DNA of 64,000 bases, taken from NCBI GenBank assembly GCA_049487715.1, contig CP150570.1, forward strand, positions 555,062-619,061, read 5' to 3'. The DNA is from Pycnococcus provasolii (lineage: Eukaryota; Chlorophyta; Pseudoscourfieldiophyceae; Pseudoscourfieldiales). A program made the translations under genes and the position numbers. The notes under the pieces were generated by a model that saw only the letters and a list, made by a program, of their open reading frames with translations, did not search any database and had not been told where the DNA came from. Shown piece by piece: positions 18,772 through 29,020 of the stretch. The stretch's first letter is position 1. Each line of letters begins with the position of its first letter.

Positions 18772-20097
18772 TCACGCGTGCGCACTCCGATATGCAAAGT
18801 GCGCATTCGCAAAGTCGTCAAACGAGTTGTCGTCCACCGTTCTCCGCATTTCCTCGAAGAATAAGCTGTAGTGGTGCGCGTTGTGAACCTCGAGCAACAT
18901 CTCCCCCAGTAACTCGTGCACGTTCAAGAGGTGGTGAATGTAGGCTCGCGTGTACGGGCGACTGCACGCCTCGCACGTGCACCCCACGACGAGCGGGCGC
19001 GCGTCGGTGCGGTAGGCTACCGCGCGAAGGTTCATCTTGCTCGCGTCGCTGCCCACGTCCACACCCGCACTAGCGCTCGCGTCAACCTCGTGCGTCGCAT
19101 CACGTGCAGCCTGTGCTGTTAAGGGGAAGGTGAGCGCGTACCCGTCGGAGGCGCACGTGAGCGGATACGCGCCGTCGAAGAGGTCGACGCCACTTGCCAC
19201 GGCTCGAAGCACGTCGTCTGGTGCGCCGAGGCCGGGTGCGTATCTCACCATCGACTCAGGAACCGCTTCAAGGCTTGCCGCCAACATCGCCTTGGTTGTG
19301 TCCGCCGGATATCCGTGTGCGAAACCTCCAACCGTCACACCTACGACGCGCGAGCATGCAGAACTTGCACGCACCGCCTCCATCGTAAGTTTCGCTGCTC
19401 TCGCACGCACAACCTCGTCCGTTCCTCCCGTGAGACCCGCCAGCAGAGCAACGTCGCCTTGCAGTTCCCCGTCGTCGAGCGTCTCCGTCAGCCAGGCGTG
19501 CGTTCGCGACACCGCCGTTTCTCGCCGCCTCTTTCCCGCTGCAGGAGGAACGTCGTCGATGGGAAGGGCCAGCACGTCAGGTTTGATGGCGTTTGCGATC
19601 GTCCTCACCTGGTTCGGCTGTAGGCTCAACCACCCGAACGGAGTGAGCCTGTAGAATCCTTTCGACTTGTTCGTCGTCTGACTGTATGAATACTCGCTTC
19701 GTATGGGGTCGTCGCACGTCGCGACGACGACGGGCGCCGCCCTGAGGTTCGCGAATTCGCGTATACCTCCGCTTTGTATTCCTGCGACGTACTTTTCGCC
19801 AGGAAAGTGCGTGATGGGCACGCAGACCGCGGCGTTTGTGCGGTACGCTTTCTGCGCCCTATCGTTTTCGAGCAGGTGCGCGGAAGCTCTTCGCGTGCAC
19901 ACTAAGCTTGTGGGCGTGAGCAGTTTCTGTGTGCCCGCAGTTGACGCCGATTTTCCGTCCGATTGGTCTGAGAGGACTGTGATGGTTCCCGTGCGTGGCG
20001 CAAGGGAAGACGCGTTACCCGCGTTACCCGCGTCATCGTTATTTTGTGCATACTTTGCGTGATCAAGGGCGAACGACACAACCCTGCGAGCACACAT
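18772..20097 (-). CDS. QTRT2: Queuine tRNA-ribosyltransferase accessory subunit 2 (QTRT2)
   Basis: A 441-residue TGT-family protein. The TIM-barrel signs are YAPGLGAPDDVLRAVASG, LFDGAYPLT and the zinc site CTCEACSRPYTRAYIHHLL. The catalytic Asp motif of QTRT1 (D..FPTR) is replaced, as in the non-catalytic QTRT2 partner. QTRT1-QTRT2 inserts queuine at position 34 of tRNAs with GUN anticodons, using salvaged queuine. ATG 20097 is the first Met consistent with the family's N-terminal start; codons further upstream are composed of spacer repeats. An internal Lys/Arg insert (GKRRRE) is lineage-specific. Confidence 0.88.
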   Translation of the reverse strand: MCARRVVSFALDHAKYAQNNDDAGNAGNASSLAPRTGTITVLSDQSDGKSASTAGTQKLLTPTSLVCTRRASAHLLENDRAQKAYRTNAAVCVPITHFPGEKYVAGIQSGGIREFANLRAAPVVVATCDDPIRSEYSYSQTTNKSKGFYRLTPFGWLSLQPNQVRTIANAIKPDVLALPIDDVPPAAGKRRRETAVSRTHAWLTETLDDGELQGDVALLAGLTGGTDEVVRARAAKLTMEAVRASSACSRVVGVTVGGFAHGYPADTTKAMLAASLEAVPESMVRYAPGLGAPDDVLRAVASGVDLFDGAYPLTCASDGYALTFPLTAQAARDATHEVDASASAGVDVGSDASKMNLRAVAYRTDARPLVVGCTCEACSRPYTRAYIHHLLNVHELLGEMLLEVHNAHHYSLFFEEMRRTVDDNSFDDFANAHFAYRSAHA

Positions 20098-20253
20098 AGT
20101 ATCCCACCCACTGCAGTACCGGTACGTACTATGAGAACAAGGGACGGTAGTTATCAAGGAGTGCACTGCAAGACAAGACGCCGCCGCCACAGCTGCACAA
20201 GAATGCACAAGAATGCACAGGGCAGTGCAAGGGCCAAGGCAGTGCAGTGATGA

Positions 20254-20306
20254 CCAACCCCCAAACCCCAAACCCCAAACCCCAAACCATAACCCCGAAA
20301 CCCTAA
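20254..20306 (-). repeat. Degenerate telomere-like tract (CCCCAAA/CCCTAA)
   Basis: CCCCAAA units repeat five to six times, ending in accctaatc. It lies between the divergent QTRT2 and CCDC77 starts, about 160 bp from each. Confidence 0.8.
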
Positions 20307-20468
20307 TCACGAATTATTCACGAGGAAAGGGGAACCCCCGAAATTAATCGAATATTCCATCACACGGACAAGTTTGAGCTGGAATCAGAACTCCCGCCCC
20401 CCCCCCCTTTCAAATGCCACGTTTGAATCCCGTTCCCCCCAAAGCCCAAACCCAAACCCAACTCAACC

Positions 20469-22169
20469 ATGGGCATGGGGTCCGCCAACGCAGATGCTGC
20501 TTCCGCGTCGGCGTCATCGGCTTCACTCTCGGCTTTGCCACTCTCGAAGATGAAGGCTGGTGTGGTGGGTGCCGTGGGTGAGCTTGGTGGCCAAACCAAG
20601 GGTGGGGGTGAGGCTCCTGCTACCGGCCGCATCGACGCTCTCTTGGAGTACTACCGCGCGCGTGTCGCGCAATTCGAAAAAGAAAGAGAAGAACTTCTTT
20701 TAAAGCTTGACGCGTGCTCCGTGTCGTTCCAGGAAGCGCACAGGACGTCGTGGGAAATGAAGAAAAAAGAAGAGGAAGTGAAAGAACTGCAAAAGGCACT
20801 CAGCGACGCACACACGTACGTGTTCGACGAAAGGGAACGATTCCTTAAGCTGCAGGCGGAGAACGACGAACTTAAGCTGCAGGAGGTGGAAGACCGAAAG
20901 CGCATACAGGTGAGGCCATGAACGAAGAGCAGCAAAAACGACACAAACTCGTACACACCTGCACGCACTAACCACAACCCCTTAACACCTCTGACCCGTC
21001 AACAAACACAGCACCTCCTCTCACTTCACGGACCGGTGGAGCAGGAAATCACGTACTTTCGGAACGAGAGGCCGGAGCGCGTCGTCACATACCCAAGCAG
21101 CAATGCCGCAGCAGCGTCTTCCAGTGACGTGAACGCGATCAAGGAAAGCAGCAGCGGGAACGCCGGAGGAAATAACAACGTCATGAGAACGGTGTACCTG
21201 CCATCGTCGAATACAGATAGCCTGATGCTTAAAATCGAAAGTCTGCAGGCGCAGCTCAACGAGCAGACGCAGTTTGCCGCGGAGCGCGTGGCCGCACTTC
21301 TTGAGGACCGGCGCATTCGCGAGCAGGATGACGAGGCGCACAAGGCCCGCATGGACGCGCGCTTCGAAGAAATGCAAATCAAACTTCAGCGCACGGAGGA
21401 GCTGCTGCAGCAGACGACGAAGGACTACATCGTGCTTCGCCGCACCGCGCACGAGGCGGAGCAGCGAGCGAAAGAGGCGGAAGCGAAAGCGGAGGCTGCG
21501 ACGCAGGATGCCGAGAAAAAGGTGAGCGAAACGGTGGCTGCTTGCGAACGAGACATGGCCGCTGCCAAGGCGGAGGCGGAGGCGCGTGCGGAGGAGTATG
21601 CGGGCAAGTTCCGCACGCAGGTGAAGCAGCGTGAGCAGGAACTCATCCAGGTGGAGTCGATGCATGCGGCTGTACGAAGCCAGCTGGAACGGAGGATCGC
21701 GGATCTCGAGGCGAAGCTTCGGCGTGCCGTTCAGGCGCGAAAGGCGGTGGAGTACCGCCGCGCTCTCGACCTTGAGGGATTCAGCCGCGACGTGTCTTCG
21801 CTGCGCCGCCAGCTCACGGCGGTAGACCGGCGCTTTCACGCGATGCGCCTGCAGGAGCGCCTCGACGACGACGACCGGCTCGACGCGCTTCTCGAGCAGA
21901 TTGAGCGCCGCGGCGCGGAGGTGAGCACGAATGCAACGTCCGGCCGCCGTACGGCAAAGGTTAAGAATGTACCCGCACGCGGCGGGCGTATGGCAGCGAG
22001 GTCCACGGCGGCGCCGGCGAGGCGCGCAGCGCCTGGGCAGCTTGAGTCGCTCGCTGGCACGGAACAGGCACTGGAGCAGGTGAGGGTGCACCTCGGCGAT
22101 ATGGAGAGGCGCCTTGCGCGGGGTGGCGCGGACGCGGTTGAGGTGCCCGTGGAAGAAGAGGACGAGTAA
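20469..22169 (+). CDS. CCDC77: CCDC77-like centrosomal/ciliary coiled-coil protein
   Basis: Exons 20469-20909 and 21012-22169 encode 532 residues. The conserved CCDC77 core spans the junction: RIDALLEYYRARVAQFEKER, KALSDAHTYVFDERERFLKL, DELKLQEVEDRKRIQ joined to HLLSLHG and EQEITYFRNERP. A long heptad-rich coiled coil follows to residue ~430 and the C-terminus is acidic. CCDC77 is found at centrosomes and in ciliated organisms. The first exon begins with a low-complexity Met/Ala/Ser stretch. A telomere-like tract precedes it. Confidence 0.85.
20910..21011 (+). other. Intron, 102 nt, GT-AG
   Basis: Donor gtgagg after the codons for KRIQ, acceptor acacag before CACCTC. Phase 0. Removal restores the conserved RKRIQHLL motif of CCDC77. 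Confidence 0.93.
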
Positions 22170-22372
22170 CCACTACATCCTCGCTCTTATCATGCGTCTG
22201 TCACGTGTCGTGTTTGTATTCGAGTCTGCGGTGCGAGGAAGGCCCCCCGCGGACGCTGGTGCGAGCTGAGGTGGATCCCCCCGGCCACGGGGGGAGGGGA
22301 GGGGGCGATTTTCCTCCCCCAACATCTGCTCTGTTCCCCTCTCCCACTCTGCAAGGCCGCCCGACCAGGCCC

Positions 22373-22705
22373 ATGTCGTCGACGGAGGTGGACCGCTGGC
22401 TGGCGACGGGAAAGACGTCAGAAGCGCTGGTAACCGCCCTGGAGTCCTCGGGCGACGCATCCAGCGCAGTGCTGAAGGTGCTAACGTCCGTGAAGAAGGA
22501 AGCAGACGTGGACGCGAGCTTAAGCTCGCTGGGTGCGGACAACGTGGACGCGCTCGTGAAGCACCTGTACGCGGGGTTGGCGTTGGGTGACGCCGCGATT
22601 AGCGCGGCCTGTTTGCGCTGGCACGAGCGCGTCGTGAACGCTCACGGCCTAGGTGGCATCGTGAGGCACCTTTCCGCGAAGGACGTGTCTGCGTCGGAGC
22701 AGTAG
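22373..22705 (+). CDS. ARPC5: Arp2/3 complex subunit 5 (ARPC5, p16-Arc)
   Basis: A 110-residue helical protein with ARPC5 landmarks: NVDALVKHLYAGL, CLRWHERVVNAHG and GLGGIVRHLSAKD near the C-terminus. ARPC5 is the smallest subunit of the actin-branching Arp2/3 complex. The product is somewhat shorter than human ARPC5 (151), mainly at the N-terminus. ATG 22373 is the only Met before the conserved region, but an upstream exon is possible. The 5' side is poly-G/C-rich. Confidence 0.82.
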   Translation: MSSTEVDRWLATGKTSEALVTALESSGDASSAVLKVLTSVKKEADVDASLSSLGADNVDALVKHLYAGLALGDAAISAACLRWHERVVNAHGLGGIVRHLSAKDVSASEQ

Positions 22706-22740
22706 TAGAATTCTTCTAATTAGTGTCATGTAGACACATT

Positions 22741-22745
22741 TGTAA
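22741..22745 (+). terminator. TGTAA poly(A) signal, ARPC5
   Basis: TGTAA 36 nt after the stop. Confidence 0.5.
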
Positions 22746-23316
22746 CTAGACCTTCCCTAATCTAATCCCCTTTGAACGCACAAGGCCCGGCTGAAAACAC
22801 GCTCACACACCACACCAATAACAACGTACATTAAGGTGAACACGCGCACACACTCGTTTTCTCGACTTCTGACGAGCCGTCACCGACAGCCACCATGGGC
22901 AAGGCAGCAAGCAGGAACGCTAACCCTAACCCTAAACGCAAACCACCCAAAAAGCTCGCAAAAACTGTACTTGGTTCAACAGTGCATCCCCCCCCCCGGA
23001 GTGTAGTTTACCACGAGGAGCACCAAAGCAGGCCGCGTTCGTTAGTTCCGGTTTTGCGTTTGCGTTTGAAGTTTGAAGTGAATTTGACGTTCGTGTTCGC
23101 GTTCGCCGTGAAGGTGGTGGTCAACATCAACAACGACAACATCCTCCTCCTCCTGCTCTTCTCTTCATTCCCTCGCCGAATCTCCCTCGCATTAATTCGT
23201 TTCATTTCCCCTTTCCAACCTGCTCCGTGCGATCCGTGCTGTGCCGTGTCTGCTTCGTGTCTGCTTTGCTCTCTTGTCCCCTGATTTGCTCTCTCTTTTC
23301 TCCTGCTCTCCTGTGC
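22746..23316. other. 5' region of the STMP1-like/CTC1 unit
   Basis: A frame starting caccATGG at 22895 encodes 129 residues but is largely telomere repeat (NPNPKRK) and pyrimidine tracts, so I treat it as non-coding or as a leader ORF. Poly-C (22988-22997) and TC-rich runs precede the next gene. Confidence 0.45.
22919..22937 (-). repeat. Interstitial telomere-like tract (CCCTAA)
   Basis: gctaaccctaaccctaaac, about 380 bp upstream of the STMP1-like ATG. Confidence 0.88.
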
Positions 23317-23508
23317 ATGGTGGTCCGCGCGTTCTTCGGCACGCTGCTCGGCACGTTCTTCGGACGCAACCCCACCTGGCTCGCCATACCCGTCGGCATT
23401 GGCGCGGGCGTCTACCTCGAGCAGACGTACAGGCTGCCCGACGTTCAACTCACGTTCCTGGAAGTGCAGCAGTACCTCGCAGAGATGGAACGCAAGTATC
23501 GGCGGTAG
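23317..23508 (+). CDS. STMP1/DUF4535-like mitochondrial membrane microprotein
   Basis: A 63-residue protein: MVVRAFFGTLLGTFFG, a short hydrophobic segment (WLAIPVGIGAGVYLEQ) and a charged amphipathic C-terminus (AEMERKYRR). The layout fits the DUF4535/STMP1 family (GxYLAQNYxVPN core, here GVYLEQTYRLPD), small inner-membrane mitochondrial proteins of animals and plants. The stop at 23508 is 9 bp before the ATG of the CTC1-like gene on the same strand. It is therefore either the first cistron of a dicistronic mRNA or a conserved upstream ORF. Confidence 0.65.
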   Translation: MVVRAFFGTLLGTFFGRNPTWLAIPVGIGAGVYLEQTYRLPDVQLTFLEVQQYLAEMERKYRR

Positions 23509-23517
23509 GACAGACCC

Positions 23518-26500
23518 ATGCCTGGTCAACATCACAACACTCAACTCGCAACACGCCTGCCGGTCGTCCATGCGACAGCAAGGCGCCTTGCGGAGGAGGC
23601 GCGCCAACTACACACCACCCACGCTGACGCGACTGCCAGCGAGGCGGTGCGTGTTGCGCTTGAAGCTTACGAGCTGGCAAAGCCTGGAGACGGTGTGATG
23701 ATGAACGCGGGCGACGAAAGGCTTCTCGCGAGTGTCGTGGCGCTGGACGCAAACGTCGTGGACTGGGCGTGCACACCACCAACGCACCGGCTTCTTGGGT
23801 CGACGCGACACGCGTGGATTTCCGGCGAGTGGCAGAGGGACAACGAGGGGATACCAGAGCATGTGCCACCTGTCGCCGTCGTCGGCGTACTACGCGTGCC
23901 TCGTGCAGATGAGGCTGGGGAGGTTGCGCGTGCCGCGGCAGCCGTATCGTGCTTCCACGAGGACATTCTAATGGTGGAGCTTGTTGGCGCGACGCGCGTG
24001 GCAGCCGTCGTGGCGGCGGCGGACGCTGGTGGACCCACCGTAGACAAAGCCGCGCGCATGCTTGACCGGCTCATCTTCTCCGCTTGCTGGCATCTGGACG
24101 GAAGCAAGCGCGTTCTGCAGCTCTTTGACATCACCGCGCTCGAGCCGGATGCGCCGACGGCAGTGCCGTTGCTGCCGCCACCACTGGAGTCGTCAAAGAA
24201 GCTAAAGGCACTGACTGGCGCATTTGCTGCCGTCGGACCCGTCGTTCGTCATCTCGGAGTTCCGTTCTTTGTTTTGGAGGTGTACACCTCAGACACGCCC
24301 ACCAACTCTGTGGCTGTATGCTGCATTGGCTCGCCACCGTCACGGACGTGGTTCCTAGCATCGCGCGCAGTGCCAGGTGATTTGGTATCACTCACGAATC
24401 TCAGGCGAGGGGCTCTGCACGTGGAAGGTGCAGTCACAAGTCAAGGCATGCGGTGCTACTACACGACCGATGCAACGACGGTATCGTTCCAAGTCCAAGC
24501 TTGCGCAGCCAACGCACCAGCAAACACGCATCCGACTAAAGCTGCGACAAACGCGGCCGAGGTGAATTTTGCCGGCGTGCTCACCGGATGGCGTGCAGCT
24601 GGAACTCTTCTCGCGGTACTCAATGGTGGGGAACGCGAGCTGAATGTCGCATCATGGCCTGGATCCTTCCTGCCATCGTCGCTTGCCGCACTGCGCGCGG
24701 GAACATGGATCGCCGTGCACCGCGCGCTCGTCCTGGGCGACATTGCGCTTGCCGCAACACCGCGCACGCGTATCGCCATCGTGCATCCCGCGGCGCCGAC
24801 GCATGTGCACGGCATTCCGAGAGGCCTTCGTGTCGTCGCTGGGTCAGATGCCTCGGTAGAGCGTCTTGTGCAGGTGCTATGTGGTTCGCGCGCACGACGA
24901 TACGAATGGGGTGTGCGCACACTACTCGCTGACGTTGTGGGAGGCGAAGGTGCCGATTCTTTCTGGCTGCGCGACGCGCGACGCGTCGAGGACGCCGACT
25001 TGCGCGAAAGCGCATTCGCGCGACTTGTGCGCGCCATCGCATGGCATGACCCGAACGAACGGCCCTCGCGTCCATGGTACGACGAGGCACTTGCGCACGC
25101 CATGCCAGCCGCCGCGGCACGCGACGCCGCGCTTCTTGCTGAAACGTCCACGCGAGGGGTGGAGTGCTTCGTGCCGCGCGCCGTGGAAATCGACACGCTC
25201 GTAGGCGCCTGCCTCGGCGGAGGAAAGGCGATCGTTCCCGAGGCGGCAATTTTTTGTGAGCGTGCGCCCGTGACATTCTACGAAGACCGGCATCATCTCT
25301 ACCAGCCGAGTGGCGACGACGCCGGGGATGTGCACGGTGCCGGACGAAGTGCAATGATGCTCGTGGGCAATCTCATCGTCCACCCACGAACTGGACGGTG
25401 GGTCCTTCAAGATGCGAGTGGAAGTACCATTAGCGTTGTGTTCTCTGAGAGAGCGGCACGCTACGTACGCCACATCGTTGAAGCCGCCGGTTTGCGTGAT
25501 GTTTGGCTGTGCATAACGCGCTACGTCATTCGAGCGACTGTGCTGCCGCAGTCTAGCTTGCGCATCGCAAGCGTTGGCGTCGATGCGCCAGACGCACTGG
25601 TTCCATTTTTTGACGGATGCGCTGCACATCAGACCATGAATCCGCATCCTCCGTGCGGTGGCTCTGACCCCGAGGAATTCTGGCTCGTCGTGCCCACGCA
25701 CGTGACTTCGTTCAAAAGCGTGAATGTTCTTGTGCTTCCTATTGGCATATTCTCGCGCGAGCCAATGGCAACCTCTCACGAGTTTCCTGCCGTGCCAGGC
25801 CTGCTCCGTGTGCCAATGGTGGAAAATGGCAACTTGAGTGAAATCCAACAGCACAAGTTTGCGGTGTATGTGCAATTACGCCAAGGCGCGAGCTGGCCGG
25901 GATTTCCACAGGCTCCCGATTCACCTCACCTCTCAAACCTGCTGCTGAAGGTGAATGTTCGCAGCCACCTTGCGGTGCTGGAGGCTGGCGTTGGGCGCGT
26001 GTTTCTCGTTCCCGCGCCGAGTGCGGGTGATACGCTCGCACCCGGCGGACATGTACCTCTCGAGGTGTCGCTGAACGACGGCGGCTACGGTAGCCGCGGC
26101 GCCGCGGAGGCGATGCACGCCTCTCTCTCAATTGGGAGTGGACAAGCCGTCGGTCAGGCCATATGCAGTGCCGTGTACCATCACGATGACATTGCCGGCA
26201 AGTCGATTCGCGAAGTGATGGCCCATCTCTCTCCCAAGGATGCGCGAAAGGTGCACGGCGTCGTGGATCACGCGGAAGTTACAGTCGCGAGCATGTCAGG
26301 CGAGGGGATGATGCAGAATTTGACGTCTTTGCAAATCCGCCTAACGCTTCGCGACTGCCGTGAAGGCTTTGACGACTCGCTGCAGGTGATCACGGCAGCC
26401 CACGTGCCATTGGATGCGTTTCCACCGTGCGCGTTTTGCCCAGGCACGATCGTTAGTCTGAGCCACGTTCGCGTTAAGGCACGAGGAAAGCGTCGAGCGT

Positions 26501-27231
26501 TGTTTGCAGAATTCGATCCGTCTTGCTGCGCTACCGTGCTGCCGTGCGTGCCACCGAGCACTGCGAGTGTCGAGAGGCACTCCAAGCCACCTCCTCGTGG
26601 TTTCCTCGACGGCGCATCAGAACGAAGTGCATCCTCGAGCATGTGCCCCACGCCATGCCGTGCAACTGTGGCTGCATGCTCTCGTCTCGAGATCGGCCTC
26701 ATGTGCCGCACATGCCTCGCCATGAATCGCGGTGTGCCACCTGTGGCAGGTTTGTGCGCACACAATCGTACGGAATTACAACTTTCGCTCATTGCATTTA
26801 TGCACATCGTCGACGGCAGTGGCGATGCTGAAGCATTCGCAGAGGGCGCGGAGGCGTGGAAACTTCTTCATGGCCCGAATGCGCGACCGCCGCCTTCGTA
26901 CGTGGAGTTAGGAGAGAGCCAAGAGCATTCTCCCGTTCTTGCGCTCGTGCTTCGACGTCGGAATGAGCGATTCGTCGCGCAGGCGAAGCGCACGGAGCAC
27001 GACGACAACGTGGAAGTGCGCGACGGTGCGAACAACTTAGTGCAGGGCGATGATCGAGTCGTGCTTGCGGCGTTCCTGCGCGACGCGCAAGCACACGGGC
27101 CTGCAATTTTGCTCGTCCAGCCAAACGACGAGGAGGGTCGTGCGCGCAGCACCAGTCAGGTGCGTGTCAAGGCTGTTCGCTGGGTGGACCGGGCTGATTC
27201 GCGCTCCGAGCTGCTCATGAGTGGTGTATGA
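23518..27231 (+). CDS. CTC1: CTC1-like CST-complex telomere maintenance protein
   Basis: A 1237-residue intronless protein built of repeated beta-rich OB-fold-like segments, with plant CTC1-like stretches: FAGVLTGWRAAGTLLAVL (about 350), LIVHPRTGRWVLQDASGS (about 620), VNVLVLPIGIFSR (about 735), LRDCREGFDDSLQ and FCPGTIVSLSHVRVK (about 945-985). A Cys cluster near 1060-1085 (CRATVAACSRLEIGLMC, RTCL) may be a zinc site, as in CTC1's C-terminal OB folds. CTC1 with STN1 and TEN1 binds single-stranded telomeric DNA and recruits polymerase alpha-primase for C-strand fill-in. Overall similarity is weak and read by eye; another multi-OB protein is the alternative. The start is 9 bp after the upstream stop. 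Confidence 0.62.
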   Translation: MPGQHHNTQLATRLPVVHATARRLAEEARQLHTTHADATASEAVRVALEAYELAKPGDGVMMNAGDERLLASVVALDANVVDWACTPPTHRLLGSTRHAWISGEWQRDNEGIPEHVPPVAVVGVLRVPRADEAGEVARAAAAVSCFHEDILMVELVGATRVAAVVAAADAGGPTVDKAARMLDRLIFSACWHLDGSKRVLQLFDITALEPDAPTAVPLLPPPLESSKKLKALTGAFAAVGPVVRHLGVPFFVLEVYTSDTPTNSVAVCCIGSPPSRTWFLASRAVPGDLVSLTNLRRGALHVEGAVTSQGMRCYYTTDATTVSFQVQACAANAPANTHPTKAATNAAEVNFAGVLTGWRAAGTLLAVLNGGERELNVASWPGSFLPSSLAALRAGTWIAVHRALVLGDIALAATPRTRIAIVHPAAPTHVHGIPRGLRVVAGSDASVERLVQVLCGSRARRYEWGVRTLLADVVGGEGADSFWLRDARRVEDADLRESAFARLVRAIAWHDPNERPSRPWYDEALAHAMPAAAARDAALLAETSTRGVECFVPRAVEIDTLVGACLGGGKAIVPEAAIFCERAPVTFYEDRHHLYQPSGDDAGDVHGAGRSAMMLVGNLIVHPRTGRWVLQDASGSTISVVFSERAARYVRHIVEAAGLRDVWLCITRYVIRATVLPQSSLRIASVGVDAPDALVPFFDGCAAHQTMNPHPPCGGSDPEEFWLVVPTHVTSFKSVNVLVLPIGIFSREPMATSHEFPAVPGLLRVPMVENGNLSEIQQHKFAVYVQLRQGASWPGFPQAPDSPHLSNLLLKVNVRSHLAVLEAGVGRVFLVPAPSAGDTLAPGGHVPLEVSLNDGGYGSRGAAEAMHASLSIGSGQAVGQAICSAVYHHDDIAGKSIREVMAHLSPKDARKVHGVVDHAEVTVASMSGEGMMQNLTSLQIRLTLRDCREGFDDSLQVITAAHVPLDAFPPCAFCPGTIVSLSHVRVKARGKRRALFAEFDPSCCATVLPCVPPSTASVERHSKPPPRGFLDGASERSASSSMCPTPCRATVAACSRLEIGLMCRTCLAMNRGVPPVAGLCAHNRTELQLSLIAFMHIVDGSGDAEAFAEGAEAWKLLHGPNARPPPSYVELGESQEHSPVLALVLRRRNERFVAQAKRTEHDDNVEVRDGANNLVQGDDRVVLAAFLRDAQAHGPAILLVQPNDEEGRARSTSQVRVKAVRWVDRADSRSELLMSGV

Positions 27232-27258
27232 TTTTGTGTGGTGTATGATTTTGTTCCA

Positions 27259-27263
27259 TGTAA
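27259..27263 (+). terminator. TGTAA poly(A) signal, CTC1-like gene
   Basis: TGTAA 28 nt after the stop. Confidence 0.5.
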
Positions 27264-27352
27264 TTGTAGCGAAAACATTCGAAATATTAATAATGCTTAT
27301 TACTTATGCTTTGACATACAGTACGATAGTTATTGTATTATCGCTTAGTTAA

Positions 27353-28572
27353 TTATGTAAGCCTGTCGTAGCCTCGTCCAACAGCCAGGCAGAGCGCTGC
27401 GGGATGCCGCGTCAACGTCTCGGTAACGCCGGACGACGACGTGTGTGACCGGCTCGTGCGAGGACCAGATAAGCTGTGCGTCGAACTCTTGGTCGAGTGC
27501 TGCGTGGGAGCATTGCGTGCCGAATTCAGCGAAGACACCATCGGAAGACCCGCGCTTCGCCTACTTTGAGCCGACATGCTCATTTCGGCGCGCAACTGTC
27601 TCTGGAATAGCCTTTTTTCGAGTTTCAAGCGCAGTTTGGCCACGCGCGCACGTAGCTGCACCTCCTCGGCAGACTCTCCTCCGCTGCGAATCACCCGTTT
27701 CTCTACATCATCAGGAACGCCTCTCGGCGACGAAGGGGGAAGTGGCGGGTGCATGTCCGAGCTTTTTGGCTTGCGGTCGTCCGGTGGCGCACGAGAAGGA
27801 GGAGTCGACGGCGTTGGCGGAGGCGGCGGCTGTCGCCGAGACGTCGACGTCTCCTCGCGCATCTCCTCCTCCGCCTCCCCGCACACCGGCTCCGCCGGCC
27901 GAGACTTTCGACTTGCCGCGATTCTGCGACTGCTCGGATGTGGGCGCAGAGGCGCAAGCGGCCGAGAGCTGCTTCCAAGCAGTCCCTTGCCCGTCGCCGC
28001 ACTCTGCTGCGCCGCATTGACCGTTCGTCCGAAGGACGAGCGCGTCGACGACACAATCGCGTCGCCTTCCGACCTCCGTCTCTCCGCAGCGGTTGGCGCC
28101 CTTTGCGAGGCGGGGAATGTATTTTCCGCGATGTGCACCTCCTCGCCCCACGCGGATATGCCGCCGCTTACGTCGTCGTCGAGCCAGGCTTCCACACGCG
28201 TACCATCTCCCGCAGTCGTTCGTCTTCTCTCCGTCGCGTCGTCGTGCTGTCTTGCGGACGCCCTCGAGCTCGGCGGCGGCGGTGCCGTCCACCCTTCGAC
28301 GTTTCCGAACGTTCTTTGTTTTTCGTACTCGAGCATGAACTCCGAGCGCACCGCGTCTGCGCTGGGTAAGAGCGCCGTGCGCGCGACCCACCGCGTCGCG
28401 TCCGTGGGGTGTCCAATTCCGTCGTCGGATTCGTCGTCGGATTCGTCCGTGTAAGCGGGCGGTTCCTGGTGGGTTGGCGGCGCCTCACTCGCCCGATTGC
28501 TCCTCCATCTTGGCTGATACTGCTGAGGCGACTGAGGCTGTGGAGGGTACTTGGTTCGCGTGCGCCACTGTT

Positions 28573-28606
<34 letters not shown>

Positions 28607-29020
28607 TCTTTGGTTGTGCATCGGCGTCGCCTTCCGCGTCATAGTAGCAGCGTTGTTAAGCCTCGACGTCGACGTCGTGTGTTGAGCTGCCCGCGTTTGT
28701 GCGTTTGCGTGCGAAGGCGTTCCTCCCGCGAGGTTCCTCCCTTCACTCCACCTCTCTGAGCTCCACGACGTCACGGATACTCCGAGGAACGGCCCCGCCG
28801 ACGACAAGCCGACCGGTGTTGTCCCATCGTACACACCTGCGGCATAAGCTCCCAGTCCACCATACCCTCGTTCGTCCGGGCCCGCTGAGGAGTGCAAGCT
28901 CTTATTAGAGGGCCAGTACGAGTTGTTGGCCGCAAGGGGAGGGTGCACCCCCGCCATAGGGGCCATCGGGGACGACGCCAAGGAGGGGGAGGACGACGCA
29001 GAGAGCAGGTACGGCGCCAT
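27353..29020 (-). CDS. Unknown disordered protein with poly-Gln tract
   Basis: A 555-residue product I do not recognise. It is rich in Ser, Pro, Arg and Thr, with a run of about 13 Gln (CAG/CAA codons near 28570-28610), an Asp/Glu/Ser patch (DESDDESDDG), and one likely structured short segment (SEFMLEYEKQRTFGNVEGW). A Pro-rich stretch and a predicted helix (VQLRARVAKLRLKLEKRLF) follow. It could be a scaffold or microtubule-associated protein, but nothing decides this. The start is the ATG at 29020; the frame continues to 29068 only with TTG. It is convergent with the CTC1-like gene (121 bp apart). Confidence 0.6.

Noticed and set aside
22895-23284. Plus-strand frame with a perfect caccATGG start
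   Set aside because: Its first codons translate telomere repeats (NPNPKRK) and the rest pyrimidine tracts; no family resemblance. It may at most be a leader ORF.
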